Position numbers and translations under genes: made by a program. Shown here piece after piece: positions 25,237 through 34,266 of a stretch of DNA of 64,000 nt. Position 1 is the first letter of the stretch, and every line of letters starts with the position of its first letter. The stretch comes from Maricaulis sp017643475 (GTDB taxonomy: Bacteria > Pseudomonadota > Alphaproteobacteria > Caulobacterales > Maricaulaceae): NCBI RefSeq assembly GCF_047123815.1, contig NZ_CP138920.1, positions 2,356,001 to 2,420,000 on the forward strand, in the 5' to 3' direction. Below the pieces are notes generated by a model. It worked only from the letters and a program-made list of their open reading frames with translations, searched no databases and was not told the DNA's origin.

Positions 25237-26223
25237 CTAGCGAAACACGTCGCGTCCAAGTCGGAAGCCGTTGCGGTCGCGCGGCAGCTGCGGGGCCTTG
25301 GCCGGGTCGATTTTCTCGCCGTCTTCGGCGTTGAACATCGACACAATCAGGAAGGGTTCGTCCTTGGGTGGCGGTTGGCAGATGCCGTAACAGGCGTCCG
25401 GCATGTTGGTGCGCACCTTGAGGCCGAAGCCCTTCGCCTCGTCCGGCAGGATCGGATAGTCGTGATTGCGGCCACCTCCGATCAGATCGTCGGTCAGCGA
25501 GCAGGTACCGTCCTGCTTGTGGGCGTCATTGACGTACTCGCAGGCAAAACGCCGCGCTTCCTTCATCGCCTGTTTGGCCATCTTGGACAGAACCAGCATC
25601 TCGTCTGAGATGCGATCGGCCGACTTGTCGCTCGGCAGTTCAGCGAGATAGTGCGCCGGCAGCCAGCTGTATTGCGGATCAATCGGTCCCAGCACGGCGC
25701 TCGGCCCCATCACGATCTCGTCACAGGCCAGAGCAATCATGGTTCCGGCCGACTTGGCGCGATAGGGAACATAGGCTGTTTTCGGGCCCTTGTGGTTTAG
25801 CAGGGCGTGCAGGATCTGCTGGGTCGCGGAGCTGATGCCGCCCGGCGTATGCAGAACCACATCAATCTTGGCGTCAGGTCCCGCCTTGCGCAGCGTGTCG
25901 ATGACCTCGACGGCCGTGTCGTGGTCAACGTATTCGTCCGGATCGTGGTGAACAATCTTGATCACGGTGCTCTGGCGGGCAGTGGAAAACTCCGCGACCT
26001 TGCGTTCGACCCCCAGCTTGTAGGCCTCGTAGGGCGAGATGTCCGCCGCGGGGCCACCGGGAGGTATGCCGGCATCATTGCGCACGACGCCGTCCTGCTG
26101 GCCATCCTTTGCGCGGCCATCACGCATGCGTTGCTGCAGCGCCAGAGCGCCAGCCACAAGACCGCCGATCGAGGCGATGCCGCCCCAGCCAACCAGGCCA
26201 ATGCCTGTTACCAAACCCACCAT
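25237..26223 (-). CDS. SDH-family Clp-fold serine proteinase (SppA-like, membrane anchored)
   Basis: A 328-residue protein. An N-terminal membrane segment (VTGIGLVGWGGIASIGGLVAGALAL) is followed by a linker and a ClpP/crotonase-fold domain resembling signal peptide peptidase-like proteins (PF01972 group). VDHDTAVEVIDTLRKAG, DVVLHTPGGISSAT and RAKSAGTMIALACDEIVMG are visible; the Ser in KSAGTM is the probable nucleophile. ATG 26223 (MVGLVTGIGLV) is chosen over a start 15 codons upstream. The target proteins are unknown; members of this group are widespread in alphaproteobacteria. Confidence 0.82.
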   Translation of the reverse strand: MVGLVTGIGLVGWGGIASIGGLVAGALALQQRMRDGRAKDGQQDGVVRNDAGIPPGGPAADISPYEAYKLGVERKVAEFSTARQSTVIKIVHHDPDEYVDHDTAVEVIDTLRKAGPDAKIDVVLHTPGGISSATQQILHALLNHKGPKTAYVPYRAKSAGTMIALACDEIVMGPSAVLGPIDPQYSWLPAHYLAELPSDKSADRISDEMLVLSKMAKQAMKEARRFACEYVNDAHKQDGTCSLTDDLIGGGRNHDYPILPDEAKGFGLKVRTNMPDACYGICQPPPKDEPFLIVSMFNAEDGEKIDPAKAPQLPRDRNGFRLGRDVFR

Positions 26224-26280
26224 CGGGTACCCCTTACACACAAGACACGCACCCTTCTTCGAGGGCAATTTGAGGTCAGG

Positions 26281-26296
26281 TTAGCGAAGGGTTAAC
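26281..26296. promoter_or_regulatory. CtrA-like box upstream of the serine proteinase gene
   Basis: TTAG-CGAAGGG-TTAAC matches the CtrA consensus TTAA-N7-TTAAC with a single mismatch. It is 58 bp upstream of the minus-strand start at 26223 and would suit cell-cycle control of that gene. Confidence 0.4.
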
Positions 26297-26361
26297 GCGG
26301 AAGCGAGTCTCAAGCGTCAAGGAATCTGGCGGAGTGGCTCATTTACCACGCTGGCGTTGCA

Positions 26362-26399
26362 GAAACGAAATGTGCCCGTCCGGGCAAAGGACGGGCACA
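26362..26399 (-). terminator. Strong hairpin with T-rich tail, minus strand
   Basis: TGTGCCCGTCC (26371-26381) pairs perfectly with GGACGGGCACA (26389-26399) around a 7-nt loop. Read on the minus strand the stem is followed by TTTCGTTTC, as in an intrinsic terminator; on the plus strand no T run follows. There is no minus-strand protein gene just upstream of it, which suggests a short untranslated transcript. Confidence 0.55.
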
Positions 26400-26525
26400 A
26401 TCTGGACCGGGCGTTGATCACCCAAATCTCAAAGCGGGGTAAGACCGCCCGATTTTACTAGCAGGGCAAACCCAACCGCTACCTCTCTTGGGGGTTACAC
26501 TTTTGTTGGAATCTTGGCGGAAATG
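26400..26525 (-). other. Intergenic region with possible small RNA ending at 26362
   Basis: The whole gap 26224-26581 has no convincing protein gene. This part contains short inverted repeats, for example AGCGG with CCGCT (about 26432-26481) and AACCCAA with TTGGGGGTT (about 26468-26498), and on the minus strand it leads into the terminator-like hairpin at 26362-26399. That is the layout of a 120-160 nt sRNA gene. I do not recognise the family (6S RNA and known alphaproteobacterial sRNAs were considered but not matched). Confidence 0.3.
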
Positions 26526-26581
26526 TTAGCTTACAACATGGTCAGTTGCCCCGGAGCGGGCATGTGCCTAATTTTCGCCAC

Positions 26582-27337
26582 ATGATGTGTTCGGTCAAAA
26601 ATTTCGCGGTCGCGACAGCGGCCGTTTTGCTTGCAGGGTCCGGGGGGGCGTTTGCGGCTCAGGAGGCGCGTACCGAGGTCGATGTTGAACTCGTGCTCGC
26701 CGTGGATATTTCCTACTCCGTCGACGAGGAAGAGGCACGCCGTCAGCGCGAGGGCTATGTTGCTGCGCTCGCTTCGGAAGACGTGATCAACATGATCCAG
26801 GGCGGGCCCTATGGCCGCATCGCCGTGACCTATGTCGAGTGGGCGGACAGTGGTTTCCAGCGCGCAGCAGCGGATTGGATGGTGATTTCCAGTGAAGCCG
26901 ATGCCCTGGCCTTCGCCTCGCAAGTGGCCGCCGCGCCATTGGAGCGGGGGCATTACACCGCGATCGGTGCGGCAATTGCAGATGGTGTCGCCCGTATTCG
27001 GGACAATGATTACGACGCACCGCGGCGCATTATCGACATTTCCGGTGACGGTCCCCAGAACCAGGGTATGTCGCTGGAGGCGGCCCACGCGCTTGCGGAA
27101 GAAGGGCATGTCGTGGTCAACGGACTGCCGGTTATCTCCGAGCGTGACGGTCGCTGGGTGCGCCCGGTCGAGGTCAATCTCGATGCCTATTTCGAAGACA
27201 ACGTGATCACCGGTCCGGGCGCCTTTGTGCTGCCGGCCCGTACGGAAGATGAGTTCGCCGAGGCGATCCTGCGCAAGCTGGTACTGGAAATCGCCGGCGC
27301 CGCGCCGGCTCCTGTCGAACTGGGGCGCGCGCCGTGA
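26582..27337 (+). CDS. Exported DUF1194 (VWA-like) protein, copy 1
   Basis: A protein of about 251 residues with a signal peptide (FAVATAAVLLAGSGGAFAAQ) and a von Willebrand A-like DUF1194 domain: VLAVDISYSVDEEEARRQREG carries the DxSxS metal-site motif (DISYS), followed by YGRIAVTYVEWA and RRIIDISGDGPQNQG. ATG 26582 is chosen; the longer frame starting from TTG 26546 is less likely. The function of DUF1194 is unknown; proteins of this kind are periplasmic. It overlaps the second DUF1194 gene by 4 bp (GTGA). Confidence 0.85.
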   Translation: MMCSVKNFAVATAAVLLAGSGGAFAAQEARTEVDVELVLAVDISYSVDEEEARRQREGYVAALASEDVINMIQGGPYGRIAVTYVEWADSGFQRAAADWMVISSEADALAFASQVAAAPLERGHYTAIGAAIADGVARIRDNDYDAPRRIIDISGDGPQNQGMSLEAAHALAEEGHVVVNGLPVISERDGRWVRPVEVNLDAYFEDNVITGPGAFVLPARTEDEFAEAILRKLVLEIAGAAPAPVELGRAP

Positions 27338-28089
27338 TCATCACCAGCTTCCTGGCCGCAACCCTCCTGCTGTTTTCTCAGGACCCGGGTTATGAACCGC
27401 GTCCGGTCGAGTTCACCGAGGACGGCCGGGAGATGGTCGATCTGGAACTGGTTCTGGCTGTCGATGTATCCTCCTCGATTGACGAGTATGAGGCGCGGCG
27501 CCAGCGCAATGGCCATGTTGCAGCCCTGGCTGATCCGGAAGTCATTTCCGCGATCCAGAGCGGTGGCTATGGCCGGATCGCCGTGGTGTATCTGGAGTGG
27601 GCGGATGCGGATTTTCAGCGTGTTGTCGCACCCTGGACGGTGATCGAGACCGAGGAAGACGCGCTCGCCTTTGCCGCACTACTGGCGACTTCGCCCTTCA
27701 TCTCCGGACGGCGCACGGCAATCGGCGCGGCGATCAACAGCTCGGTCGAGCTGGTCGACACCAATGCCTATGAAGGTGTGCGCCATGTCATCGACCTGTC
27801 CGGCGACGGGCCGCAGAATTCCGGTCCAAGCCTGGTCCAGGCACGGGCCGATGCGGAAGTTCGCAATATCACCATCAACGGCCTGCCCATCCAGACGGAA
27901 CGCCAGAGCCCGTTCCGCCCCACGGTGAGCATCGATGTGGCCTCCTATTTTGAAAATAATGTGATCGCCGGCCCCGGTGCCTTTATTTCGCCCAGTAATG
28001 AGCATGAGGATTTCGTGGACGCGCTGCGTCGCAAGCTTATTATCGAAATCGCCGGACTGGATCCGGCCTTGCTCCTGGGGAAGGGATGA
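27334..28089 (+). CDS. Exported DUF1194 (VWA-like) protein, copy 2
   Basis: A 251-residue paralog of the preceding gene and arranged head to tail with it. It shares the MIDAS-like VLAVDVSSSIDEYEARRQRNG (DVSSS), YGRIAVVYLEWADADFQR and HVIDLSGDGPQNSG blocks, and the same ending pattern NVIAGPGAFI. The N-terminus (IITSFLAATLLLFSQ) is a shorter signal. The start is GTG 27334, coupled to copy 1, and it overlaps the transglycosylase gene by 4 bp, so all three are probably one operon. Divergence between copies suggests an old duplication with retained function. Confidence 0.85.
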   Translation: MIITSFLAATLLLFSQDPGYEPRPVEFTEDGREMVDLELVLAVDVSSSIDEYEARRQRNGHVAALADPEVISAIQSGGYGRIAVVYLEWADADFQRVVAPWTVIETEEDALAFAALLATSPFISGRRTAIGAAINSSVELVDTNAYEGVRHVIDLSGDGPQNSGPSLVQARADAEVRNITINGLPIQTERQSPFRPTVSIDVASYFENNVIAGPGAFISPSNEHEDFVDALRRKLIIEIAGLDPALLLGKG

Positions 28090-29294
28090 AAGCGTTCAAG
28101 TTTCTGGCTGCTGCAACAGTAGCGATTGTTTCCGCGTCCACGGCTCAGGCCCAGGACGAGAGTTTCGACACCTGGCGTGCCGGGTTCCATGACCGGTTGC
28201 TGGCGGCCGGCGCTGAGCCGGCCACGGCTGCATCGATGCTGGACGGTCTGACGCCCGACAGCCGCATTATCGACCGTGACCGCAGCCAGCCGGAATTCGT
28301 GCGTCCGATCTGGTCCTATCTGGGTATTGCCGCTTCGGATCTGCGGATCAGCAATGGCCGGGAGGCACATGCCGATACCCGCGCCGAGCTGGATGCGATC
28401 TCGGAACGTTTCGGTGTTCCGGCGGAGATCCTGGTAGCAATCTGGGGGCTTGAGAGTTCCTATGGCGCCATTCCCGGCAATAACGATACCATCCGGTCTC
28501 TGGCCACGCTGGCCTGGGAAGGCCGCCGCCGCAACTGGGCCGAGGCCCAGCTGATCGCCGTCGCCGAGATGATCGATGAAGGTTATGCCACGCGCGAGCA
28601 GCTCACCGGATCCTGGGCTGGGGCCATGGGGCAGATGCAATTCATCCCCACCACCTATCTCGAGCGCGCCTATGACTGGGATGGGGATGGCCAGCGCAAT
28701 ATCTGGACGAATAATGGCGACGCCCTCGCATCGGCGGCGAACCTGCTCTCCAGTGAAGGCTGGCAGCGCGGTGCGCCGATCGTTGTGGAAGTTCAACTCG
28801 GCGATGATTTCGACCTGATGAGCTGGGAGCCGAGTCAGAGCCGTCCGGTCAGTGAATGGGCGATGCGCGGTCTTTCTCCGGCGGGTGACGGAGAATGGGC
28901 AGCGGATCACCTGATGCAGTCCGCGCGTCTGGAATTGCCAGCGGGTCGCGGAGGTCCGGGCTTTCTGACTTTCCGGAATTTCCGCGTCATCAAGCGCTAC
29001 AACAACTCCACTGCTTATGCGCTGGGCGTCGCCCATCTGGCAGACCGTATCGCCGGTGGGGAGCCTTTTGTGGGCGGCTGGCCCGAGAATGACGTTCCAC
29101 TGACCCGCAGCCAGACCCGTGAGGTCCAGGCTGCTCTCAATGAGCTCGGTCACAATCCCGGCACGCCGGACGGAATCGCCGGGCCCAACACACGCCGGGC
29201 ATTGCGGGCTTTCCAGCGTGCCAATGGCCATGATCCCGACGGGTATCTGGGCACCCAGATGTATGAAGTCGTCGTGGGGTCGGACGGGGAATGA
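28086..29294 (+). CDS. Lytic murein transglycosylase (MltB family) with peptidoglycan-binding domain
   Basis: A 402-residue periplasmic enzyme that cleaves glycan strands of peptidoglycan to 1,6-anhydro products. It has a signal peptide (FLAAATVAIVSASTAQAQ) and a catalytic domain with GLESSYGAIPGNN (the Glu is the general acid), GAMGQMQFIPTTY and RNFRVIKRYNNSTAYALGV, followed by a C-terminal PG_binding_1 domain (QTREVQAALNELGHNPG to RRALRAFQRANG). It lacks a lipobox. It is third in the DUF1194 operon. Its TGA is followed directly by the complementary stop of the histidine kinase gene. Confidence 0.93.
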   Translation: MKAFKFLAAATVAIVSASTAQAQDESFDTWRAGFHDRLLAAGAEPATAASMLDGLTPDSRIIDRDRSQPEFVRPIWSYLGIAASDLRISNGREAHADTRAELDAISERFGVPAEILVAIWGLESSYGAIPGNNDTIRSLATLAWEGRRRNWAEAQLIAVAEMIDEGYATREQLTGSWAGAMGQMQFIPTTYLERAYDWDGDGQRNIWTNNGDALASAANLLSSEGWQRGAPIVVEVQLGDDFDLMSWEPSQSRPVSEWAMRGLSPAGDGEWAADHLMQSARLELPAGRGGPGFLTFRNFRVIKRYNNSTAYALGVAHLADRIAGGEPFVGGWPENDVPLTRSQTREVQAALNELGHNPGTPDGIAGPNTRRALRAFQRANGHDPDGYLGTQMYEVVVGSDGE

Positions 29295-31088
29295 TCAGGC
29301 GCTTTCGCGGTGCTTGTGCTCGACGCGGATCAGGGTCAGCAGCTCCACCAGGTCTTCGCGCCGAACCGGCTTGGCCAGATTTTCATCCAGTCCAGCGGCT
29401 TGATAGGCGGCGACCTGCTCCGGCAGAACGTTCGCAGTGACAGCAATGACGGGCGTCGGCTGACTTCCGTCCCGCTGTTCGCGAAGGCGCAATTGCTGGG
29501 TAGCCTCGACGCCGTTCATTTCGGGCATCTGGATGTCCATCAGCACAATGTCAAAATGTTCTCGGTCGAGAATGTCGAGGGCTTCCTGTCCGCTGCCCGC
29601 GCATGTCACGTCGACTTCCAGAGGGGCGAGCAGGGTTTGAAGCACCAGTCTGTTGGTTGCGATGTCGTCAACGACCAGGGCCCGTAATCGCGAAGCCAGT
29701 GCGTCGGAGGGCTGGGTGTCGAGGTCAATTTGTGGCTTCGGGGGCTCACCGGGTTCAAGCGCCAGCGTGACCGTGAAGCGGCTACCTTGTCCCGGGGTTG
29801 ATTCCACACGGATGTGCCCGCCCATGAGCTCGGCTAGACGCATGCTGATCGCCAGGCCGAGCCCGGTTCCCCCGAATTTGCGTGTCGTGGAGACATCAGC
29901 CTGTTCGAACTGGTTGAAGATGGCTCCGATACGGTCTTCAGGGATGCCGACGCCGGTATCCCTGACGCATATCTCGATATGTGCGTCTGTTGTTGCCGGG
30001 GCAGGCAGGCGCCGGATTTCCGCGTGGACCTCACCATCCGGTGTGAACTTGATGGCATTGGACACCAGTTTGGAGAGGATTTGACGGATCCGTGTGGCGT
30101 CGCCCCGATACCAGCCCTTGGCATCATCTGCGAGCCGCGTTTCCCATCGCAATCCCTTGGCAGCACTCGCCGGACGATAGGTCGAGTCGATCCAGTTCAG
30201 GATTTGCTCCAGCGAAATATCCGCCTGCTCTAGTTCAACTTGTCCCGCTTCGACCTTGGAAATGTCGAGAATGTCGTTGACCACCGTCAGCAACAATTCG
30301 CCGGACGACTGCAGTGTGGTCACCATCGTGCGCTGTTCCTGGTCCAGTTTTGTGGTGCCCAGGCCTGTGGCCATCCCGATGACGCCATTGAGTGGTGTCC
30401 GGATTTCATGGCTCATCTGGGCCAGGAAGCTGGTCTTGGCAGCGCTTGCCCGCTCGGCATCGTGACGTGCTGTTTCCAGTTCCCGCATGGATTTCGAGAT
30501 GGACAGGACCGCGGGTCTGAAGACGAACCAGCCTTCCAGAAGGAGAACAAACAAGGTGATGGTGAACGCTGTCAGTTCCAGCCGATCCATGAAGTGGACG
30601 CGGCGCTCTGCTTCGAGCGTGAAAGCATTGGTGGCCGCGTCAAGCACGGGCAGTATGATTTCAGCGCGTTCGGCCAGTTCACGCATGTTTGTTGGTGTTG
30701 CGTCGCCAGCTTTGATGCGGTCAGCCAGCTCAACGAATTGCAAGGACAGTGCATCCAGATTCGTTCCGGGTTCCAGATAGATGTCGAGAATGCGGTCGCT
30801 CATACTGGCTGCGAGTACCAGATCATCATGCGATCGCGCGAACAATCGAATGCTGTTTTCAAGCCGCTGTGCCGGTGTGGCGAAATCGACCTCGTTCTGC
30901 ATTTCCAGCGTCAGCATGACGATGCGCTGGCTCAACATTCGCTGTCGTCCCGACATGTTGACCAGGCTGGCATCCTCGGATGCAGCTCGTCCAGCGATAA
31001 GCGAAATGCCAAGCACGCTCGCCGCCATCAGCGCGATCAGGCTGAGTGCCAGGACATACCGAATTGTCAGGCCACGAGCTGTCATCAT
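29295..31088 (-). CDS. Hybrid sensor histidine kinase with PilJ/NarX-type sensor
   Basis: A 597-residue membrane kinase. TM1 (YVLALSLIALMAASVLGISLIAG) and TM2 (ELTAFTITLFVLLLEGWFVF) bracket a helical periplasmic sensor with NMSGRQRMLSQR, the mark of the type IV pili/NarX-like input domain. A dimerisation domain follows (SHEIRTPLNGVIGM), then an ATPase domain (LVSNAIKFT, DTGVGIPEDRIGAIF, GGTGLGLAIS), then a C-terminal receiver with the acceptor Asp in LMDIQMPEMNG. ATG 31088 (MMTARGL) is preferred over a frame opening 55 codons upstream. The signal and partner are unknown; it is not in an operon with a regulator. Confidence 0.92.
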   Translation of the reverse strand: MMTARGLTIRYVLALSLIALMAASVLGISLIAGRAASEDASLVNMSGRQRMLSQRIVMLTLEMQNEVDFATPAQRLENSIRLFARSHDDLVLAASMSDRILDIYLEPGTNLDALSLQFVELADRIKAGDATPTNMRELAERAEIILPVLDAATNAFTLEAERRVHFMDRLELTAFTITLFVLLLEGWFVFRPAVLSISKSMRELETARHDAERASAAKTSFLAQMSHEIRTPLNGVIGMATGLGTTKLDQEQRTMVTTLQSSGELLLTVVNDILDISKVEAGQVELEQADISLEQILNWIDSTYRPASAAKGLRWETRLADDAKGWYRGDATRIRQILSKLVSNAIKFTPDGEVHAEIRRLPAPATTDAHIEICVRDTGVGIPEDRIGAIFNQFEQADVSTTRKFGGTGLGLAISMRLAELMGGHIRVESTPGQGSRFTVTLALEPGEPPKPQIDLDTQPSDALASRLRALVVDDIATNRLVLQTLLAPLEVDVTCAGSGQEALDILDREHFDIVLMDIQMPEMNGVEATQQLRLREQRDGSQPTPVIAVTANVLPEQVAAYQAAGLDENLAKPVRREDLVELLTLIRVEHKHRESA

Positions 31089-31164
31089 CCCTCCGAATGA
31101 GTGCTCGATACAGCAAGTGCCTTTAGAAAACGAAAATGCCCGGGGCGTTTTATATCCGTTGCAC

Positions 31165-32450
31165 CTATAGTGGCGCCTTTGGCTCGGGTTTGATGCGAAC
31201 GGCTTCGGTCGCTCGGGCCACTCCGGGGTGGAACCACGCCACCGCTGCGGCAACCACGCTGAGCGCTGCCGCGACGATATAAGGCGCGAACATGCCTAGC
31301 TCGGTAAACAGGTAGAGGCCGCCCACCGGCCCGACGATAAAGCCCAGGCCGGCCGTGGCCGTGGTAAGGCCCGCCGCTTGTCCCTGTTCTTCGGGCGTCA
31401 CCGAGACTGAAGCGCCACCGACGAAGCCGGAGCGTGCGAGGCCAAAGGCAAAACTCGTCATCAGATAACCAAAGACCATGCCGCCATAATTGGGCGCGAC
31501 CAGCATGAAGAGACTGCCGGCAATGGTGATGATCGCGCCCTGCGTCATCAATGTGCGCGGGCTGGCCTTGAGCGCCGGAATGACCACCAGCTGTGCAACG
31601 ATCAGCGCACCGGCTCCCACCGCCAGGGCGATCGAGGAGAGTTGTAAGCCCTGTGCTTCATCCAGAACCAGCCGGTCCATCAGGAAAAAGGCGAGGGTAG
31701 ACAGGCTCAAAGATTGGGTGATCCAGATGATCGCGCCATAGATCACGAAGGGCAGGATGCGCGGGTCGGCGCCGAAGGCAAACTGGCTGAGCGGGTTGAT
31801 CGGCCGGCTCTGGACCCGGGGCGGTGTGCGTTCCGGAAGTCGCAGCCAGATACCTGCGGCGCCCGCACCGACAATCACCGATATCATGACCATGAAGGTC
31901 GCCACGCCGACCCATTCCACAAAGGTGGCTGCGAGTGTTGGTCCAATGACCGCACCCAACCCGAACGCCGCGGTCAGTCCAGCCAAGGCTTCCGTACGCT
32001 CTTCCGGCGAGGTGCGGTCTGCGACATAAGCCTGGGAGGCCGGATTGGTGGCCGAGCCGAGGCTGCCAAACAGGGTGCGCGCGAGCGCCATCGCGAAAAT
32101 CGCCCCGAGCGGCGGGATCCAGCCGTTTTCCCCGGCCAGCGCCGCGGCCGCGAATATCAGGGTGGAACAGGCAAAGGCGCTGAGACCGAAAACGATGTAG
32201 GGCTTGCGGCCATGACGGTCCGACAGCGCTCCCCAGATCGGCGTCATCATCATGAACAGCGTCGCTGAAAGCGTGTAGATCGCGCCCACCCAGTACTCCT
32301 CGACGCCCAGCCCCCTCGCCAGGGGGGCAGGATGGCAAACAGCATGTTGTTGCCGATCCCGGTCGCCATCAGGCACAGGAATAACAGCCGGAAAGCAGCT
32401 CTGCGTTCAGGATCAGAAGACGGGTTGGAAGGATCAAACTGGGGTGGCAC
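31165..32450 (-). CDS. MFS transporter with an apparent frameshift near the N-terminus
   Basis: Major facilitator protein: from LARGLGVEEYWVGAIY onwards a normal 12-helix MFS sequence is visible, including GALSDRHGRKPYIV (loop 2-3 motif) and GPTLAATFVEWVG. The first helix (RLLFLCLMATGIGNNMLFAILPP) is encoded in a different frame. The two frames meet at a run of six G on the plus strand (32322-32327); one additional base there would restore a single frame beginning near GTG 32450. This is therefore either a sequencing error, a phase-variable tract or a real mutation. The in-frame part alone spans 31165-32376 from a GTG. Confidence 0.8.
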
Positions 32451-32561
32451 GTGGCTGGACGCTCTCTTTGTGACGAATGCCCGAGCTGGCGGGATGAAGG
32501 CCCGTTGGGCCGCTAGCCAGGCGAAGTTATACCCACACTCATAACGAGATGGGGATCGCAC

Positions 32562-33197
32562 GTGAAATACGTAATTGCATGTCTTGCATTTTTCGGCCTC
32601 GCCCTGACGCCCGCCCGGGCCCAGTTCGACTATACACCCGGTTTTGAGCCGGGCGCTCCTGAAGAGCTCTCAGTGTATGCAGCGCTGGAGGGCCAATGGA
32701 CCATCCAGCTTTATTACCCCGCGGCCGATGCCGACGCAGCGGAAGGCTGGCGATGGGCCGAGTGGGCCGAGGCCTCTTCCATTTTTGAACCGCGACTGGA
32801 CGGAGCGGTTATGCTGGAGAGAAATTCCGGCTTCCCGATTTCACCCGGCTCCACCGGGGCGGAGGGCTATGACCGCTGGCGCTATGATGTCTGGTGGTCC
32901 TGGGACCGTTTCTCCAACGTCTACCGCGCCAGTATTGTCGACAATCTCTGGGGGTTTGTGGACATCTATGAGGGCACGAACGCCTTTGATGTGTCCAATC
33001 TGGATACCTCCACCTTTAATCGTGGAGGTCCGGGTGGCCGGGCCCAGAAAAGCCGGCTGCGGATCACGGAACGTGGCGATAACCGTTTTGTGCTGGAATG
33101 GTGGACGCTCGATATGGACGTTCGCGTCGAAGGCGCGGACCGGGACGCCCAGCCGTGGCAACCTTCGGTGCGAATGGTGTATTTTCAGGCCGAGTAA
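32562..33197 (+). CDS. Exported protein of unknown function
   Basis: A 211-residue protein with a clean signal peptide (YVIACLAFFGLALTPARAQ). The mature part is Trp/Tyr/Asp-rich and looks like beta structure (WTIQLYYPAADAD, YDRWRYDVWWSWDRFSNVYRA, FVLEWWTLDMDV), in the way of lipocalin-like or DUF1579-like proteins that bind small molecules. The resemblance is weak and no function is assigned. The start is GTG 32562. It diverges from the MFS gene and precedes motA by 108 bp. Confidence 0.62.
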   Translation: MKYVIACLAFFGLALTPARAQFDYTPGFEPGAPEELSVYAALEGQWTIQLYYPAADADAAEGWRWAEWAEASSIFEPRLDGAVMLERNSGFPISPGSTGAEGYDRWRYDVWWSWDRFSNVYRASIVDNLWGFVDIYEGTNAFDVSNLDTSTFNRGGPGGRAQKSRLRITERGDNRFVLEWWTLDMDVRVEGADRDAQPWQPSVRMVYFQAE

Positions 33198-33304
33198 ACC
33201 CTTCGCTAACCCTTATTCAACCGGACATTAAGCTTACCCGTTCATAGTGCGCTTCAATCGGGCCGTAAAAAACAGGTCCGGAGCTGTACAAGGTGGACGG
33301 GTAA

Positions 33305-34177
33305 ATGTTCCAGATTATCGGCATTGTGGTCGTGTTCGTCATGGTGTTCGGCGGGTTTGCACTCGCGGGCGGCCATTTCGACGTGATCATCAAGGCGCTG
33401 CCCTTCGAGATGATGATGATTGGCGGTGCCGCGGTTGGTGCTTTCCTGATCGGTAACAAGCCGAAGACGGTGACCAAGACGCTGGGCGATTTCGCCAAGA
33501 TCTTCGCTGGCGCCAAGTGGAAGGCACAAGACTATACAGACCTTTTGTCATTGTTGTTCCTGCTAACAAAGACAATGAAGACAAAGGGGGTGATCGCGCT
33601 TGAAAGCCATATCGAGAACCCGTCCGAGAGCGCCATTTTCTCGCGCTATCCGCGCATCCTGAAGGATCATTTCGCCGTCGATTTCATCTGCGACACGCTG
33701 CGCATGATGACGATGAACCTGGAAGATCCGCACCAGGTCGAGGACGCGATGGAGAAACAGCTGGAGAAGCATCATCACGAGGCTGCTGATCCGGCCCACG
33801 CCATGCAGACGCTGGCCGATGGCCTGCCGGCCCTGGGTATCGTTGCGGCGGTTCTCGGCGTGATCAAGACGATGGGCGCGATCGAAAGCCCGCCCGCTGT
33901 TCTGGGTGGCTATATCGGTGGTGCCCTGGTGGGTACCTTCCTCGGCGTTTTCCTGGCCTATGGATTTGTCGGCCCGTTCGCGGCCTACCTCCAGGCGGTG
34001 TATGATGAGGAACACCAGTTCTACAAAATCATCCAGGATGTCCTGGTCGCGCATCTGCACGGTAATGCCGCCCAGATCTCTGTCGAGATCGGCCGGGGCG
34101 GTGTTCCGACCAAGATGCAGCCCAGCTTTGCCGAACTGGAAACGGCACTCGACGAGATCCCCAACGAGGTCGGCTAG
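33305..34177 (+). CDS. motA: Flagellar motor stator protein MotA
   Basis: A 290-residue inner-membrane protein that, with MotB, forms the proton-driven stator. Typical MotA layout: TM1 (IIGIVVVFVMVFGGFALAGG), TM2, a long cytoplasmic loop with conserved Arg/Glu residues (FSRYPRILKDHFAVDFICDTLRMM), then TM3/TM4 with LPALGIVAAVLGVIKTMGAI and FLGVFLAYGFVGPFAAYL. No motB is adjacent, as in Caulobacter-type genomes. A poor CtrA-like box (CTAA-N7-TCAAC) lies at 33206-33221. Confidence 0.95.
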   Translation: MFQIIGIVVVFVMVFGGFALAGGHFDVIIKALPFEMMMIGGAAVGAFLIGNKPKTVTKTLGDFAKIFAGAKWKAQDYTDLLSLLFLLTKTMKTKGVIALESHIENPSESAIFSRYPRILKDHFAVDFICDTLRMMTMNLEDPHQVEDAMEKQLEKHHHEAADPAHAMQTLADGLPALGIVAAVLGVIKTMGAIESPPAVLGGYIGGALVGTFLGVFLAYGFVGPFAAYLQAVYDEEHQFYKIIQDVLVAHLHGNAAQISVEIGRGGVPTKMQPSFAELETALDEIPNEVG

Positions 34178-34266
34178 TTCACACCGACATCGTAGCTTTG
34201 ATCGAACGCGGTGCCTCATGGGCGCCGCGTTCTTGTTTTTGCGGCATGAGGGAGTAGATAGACGCC

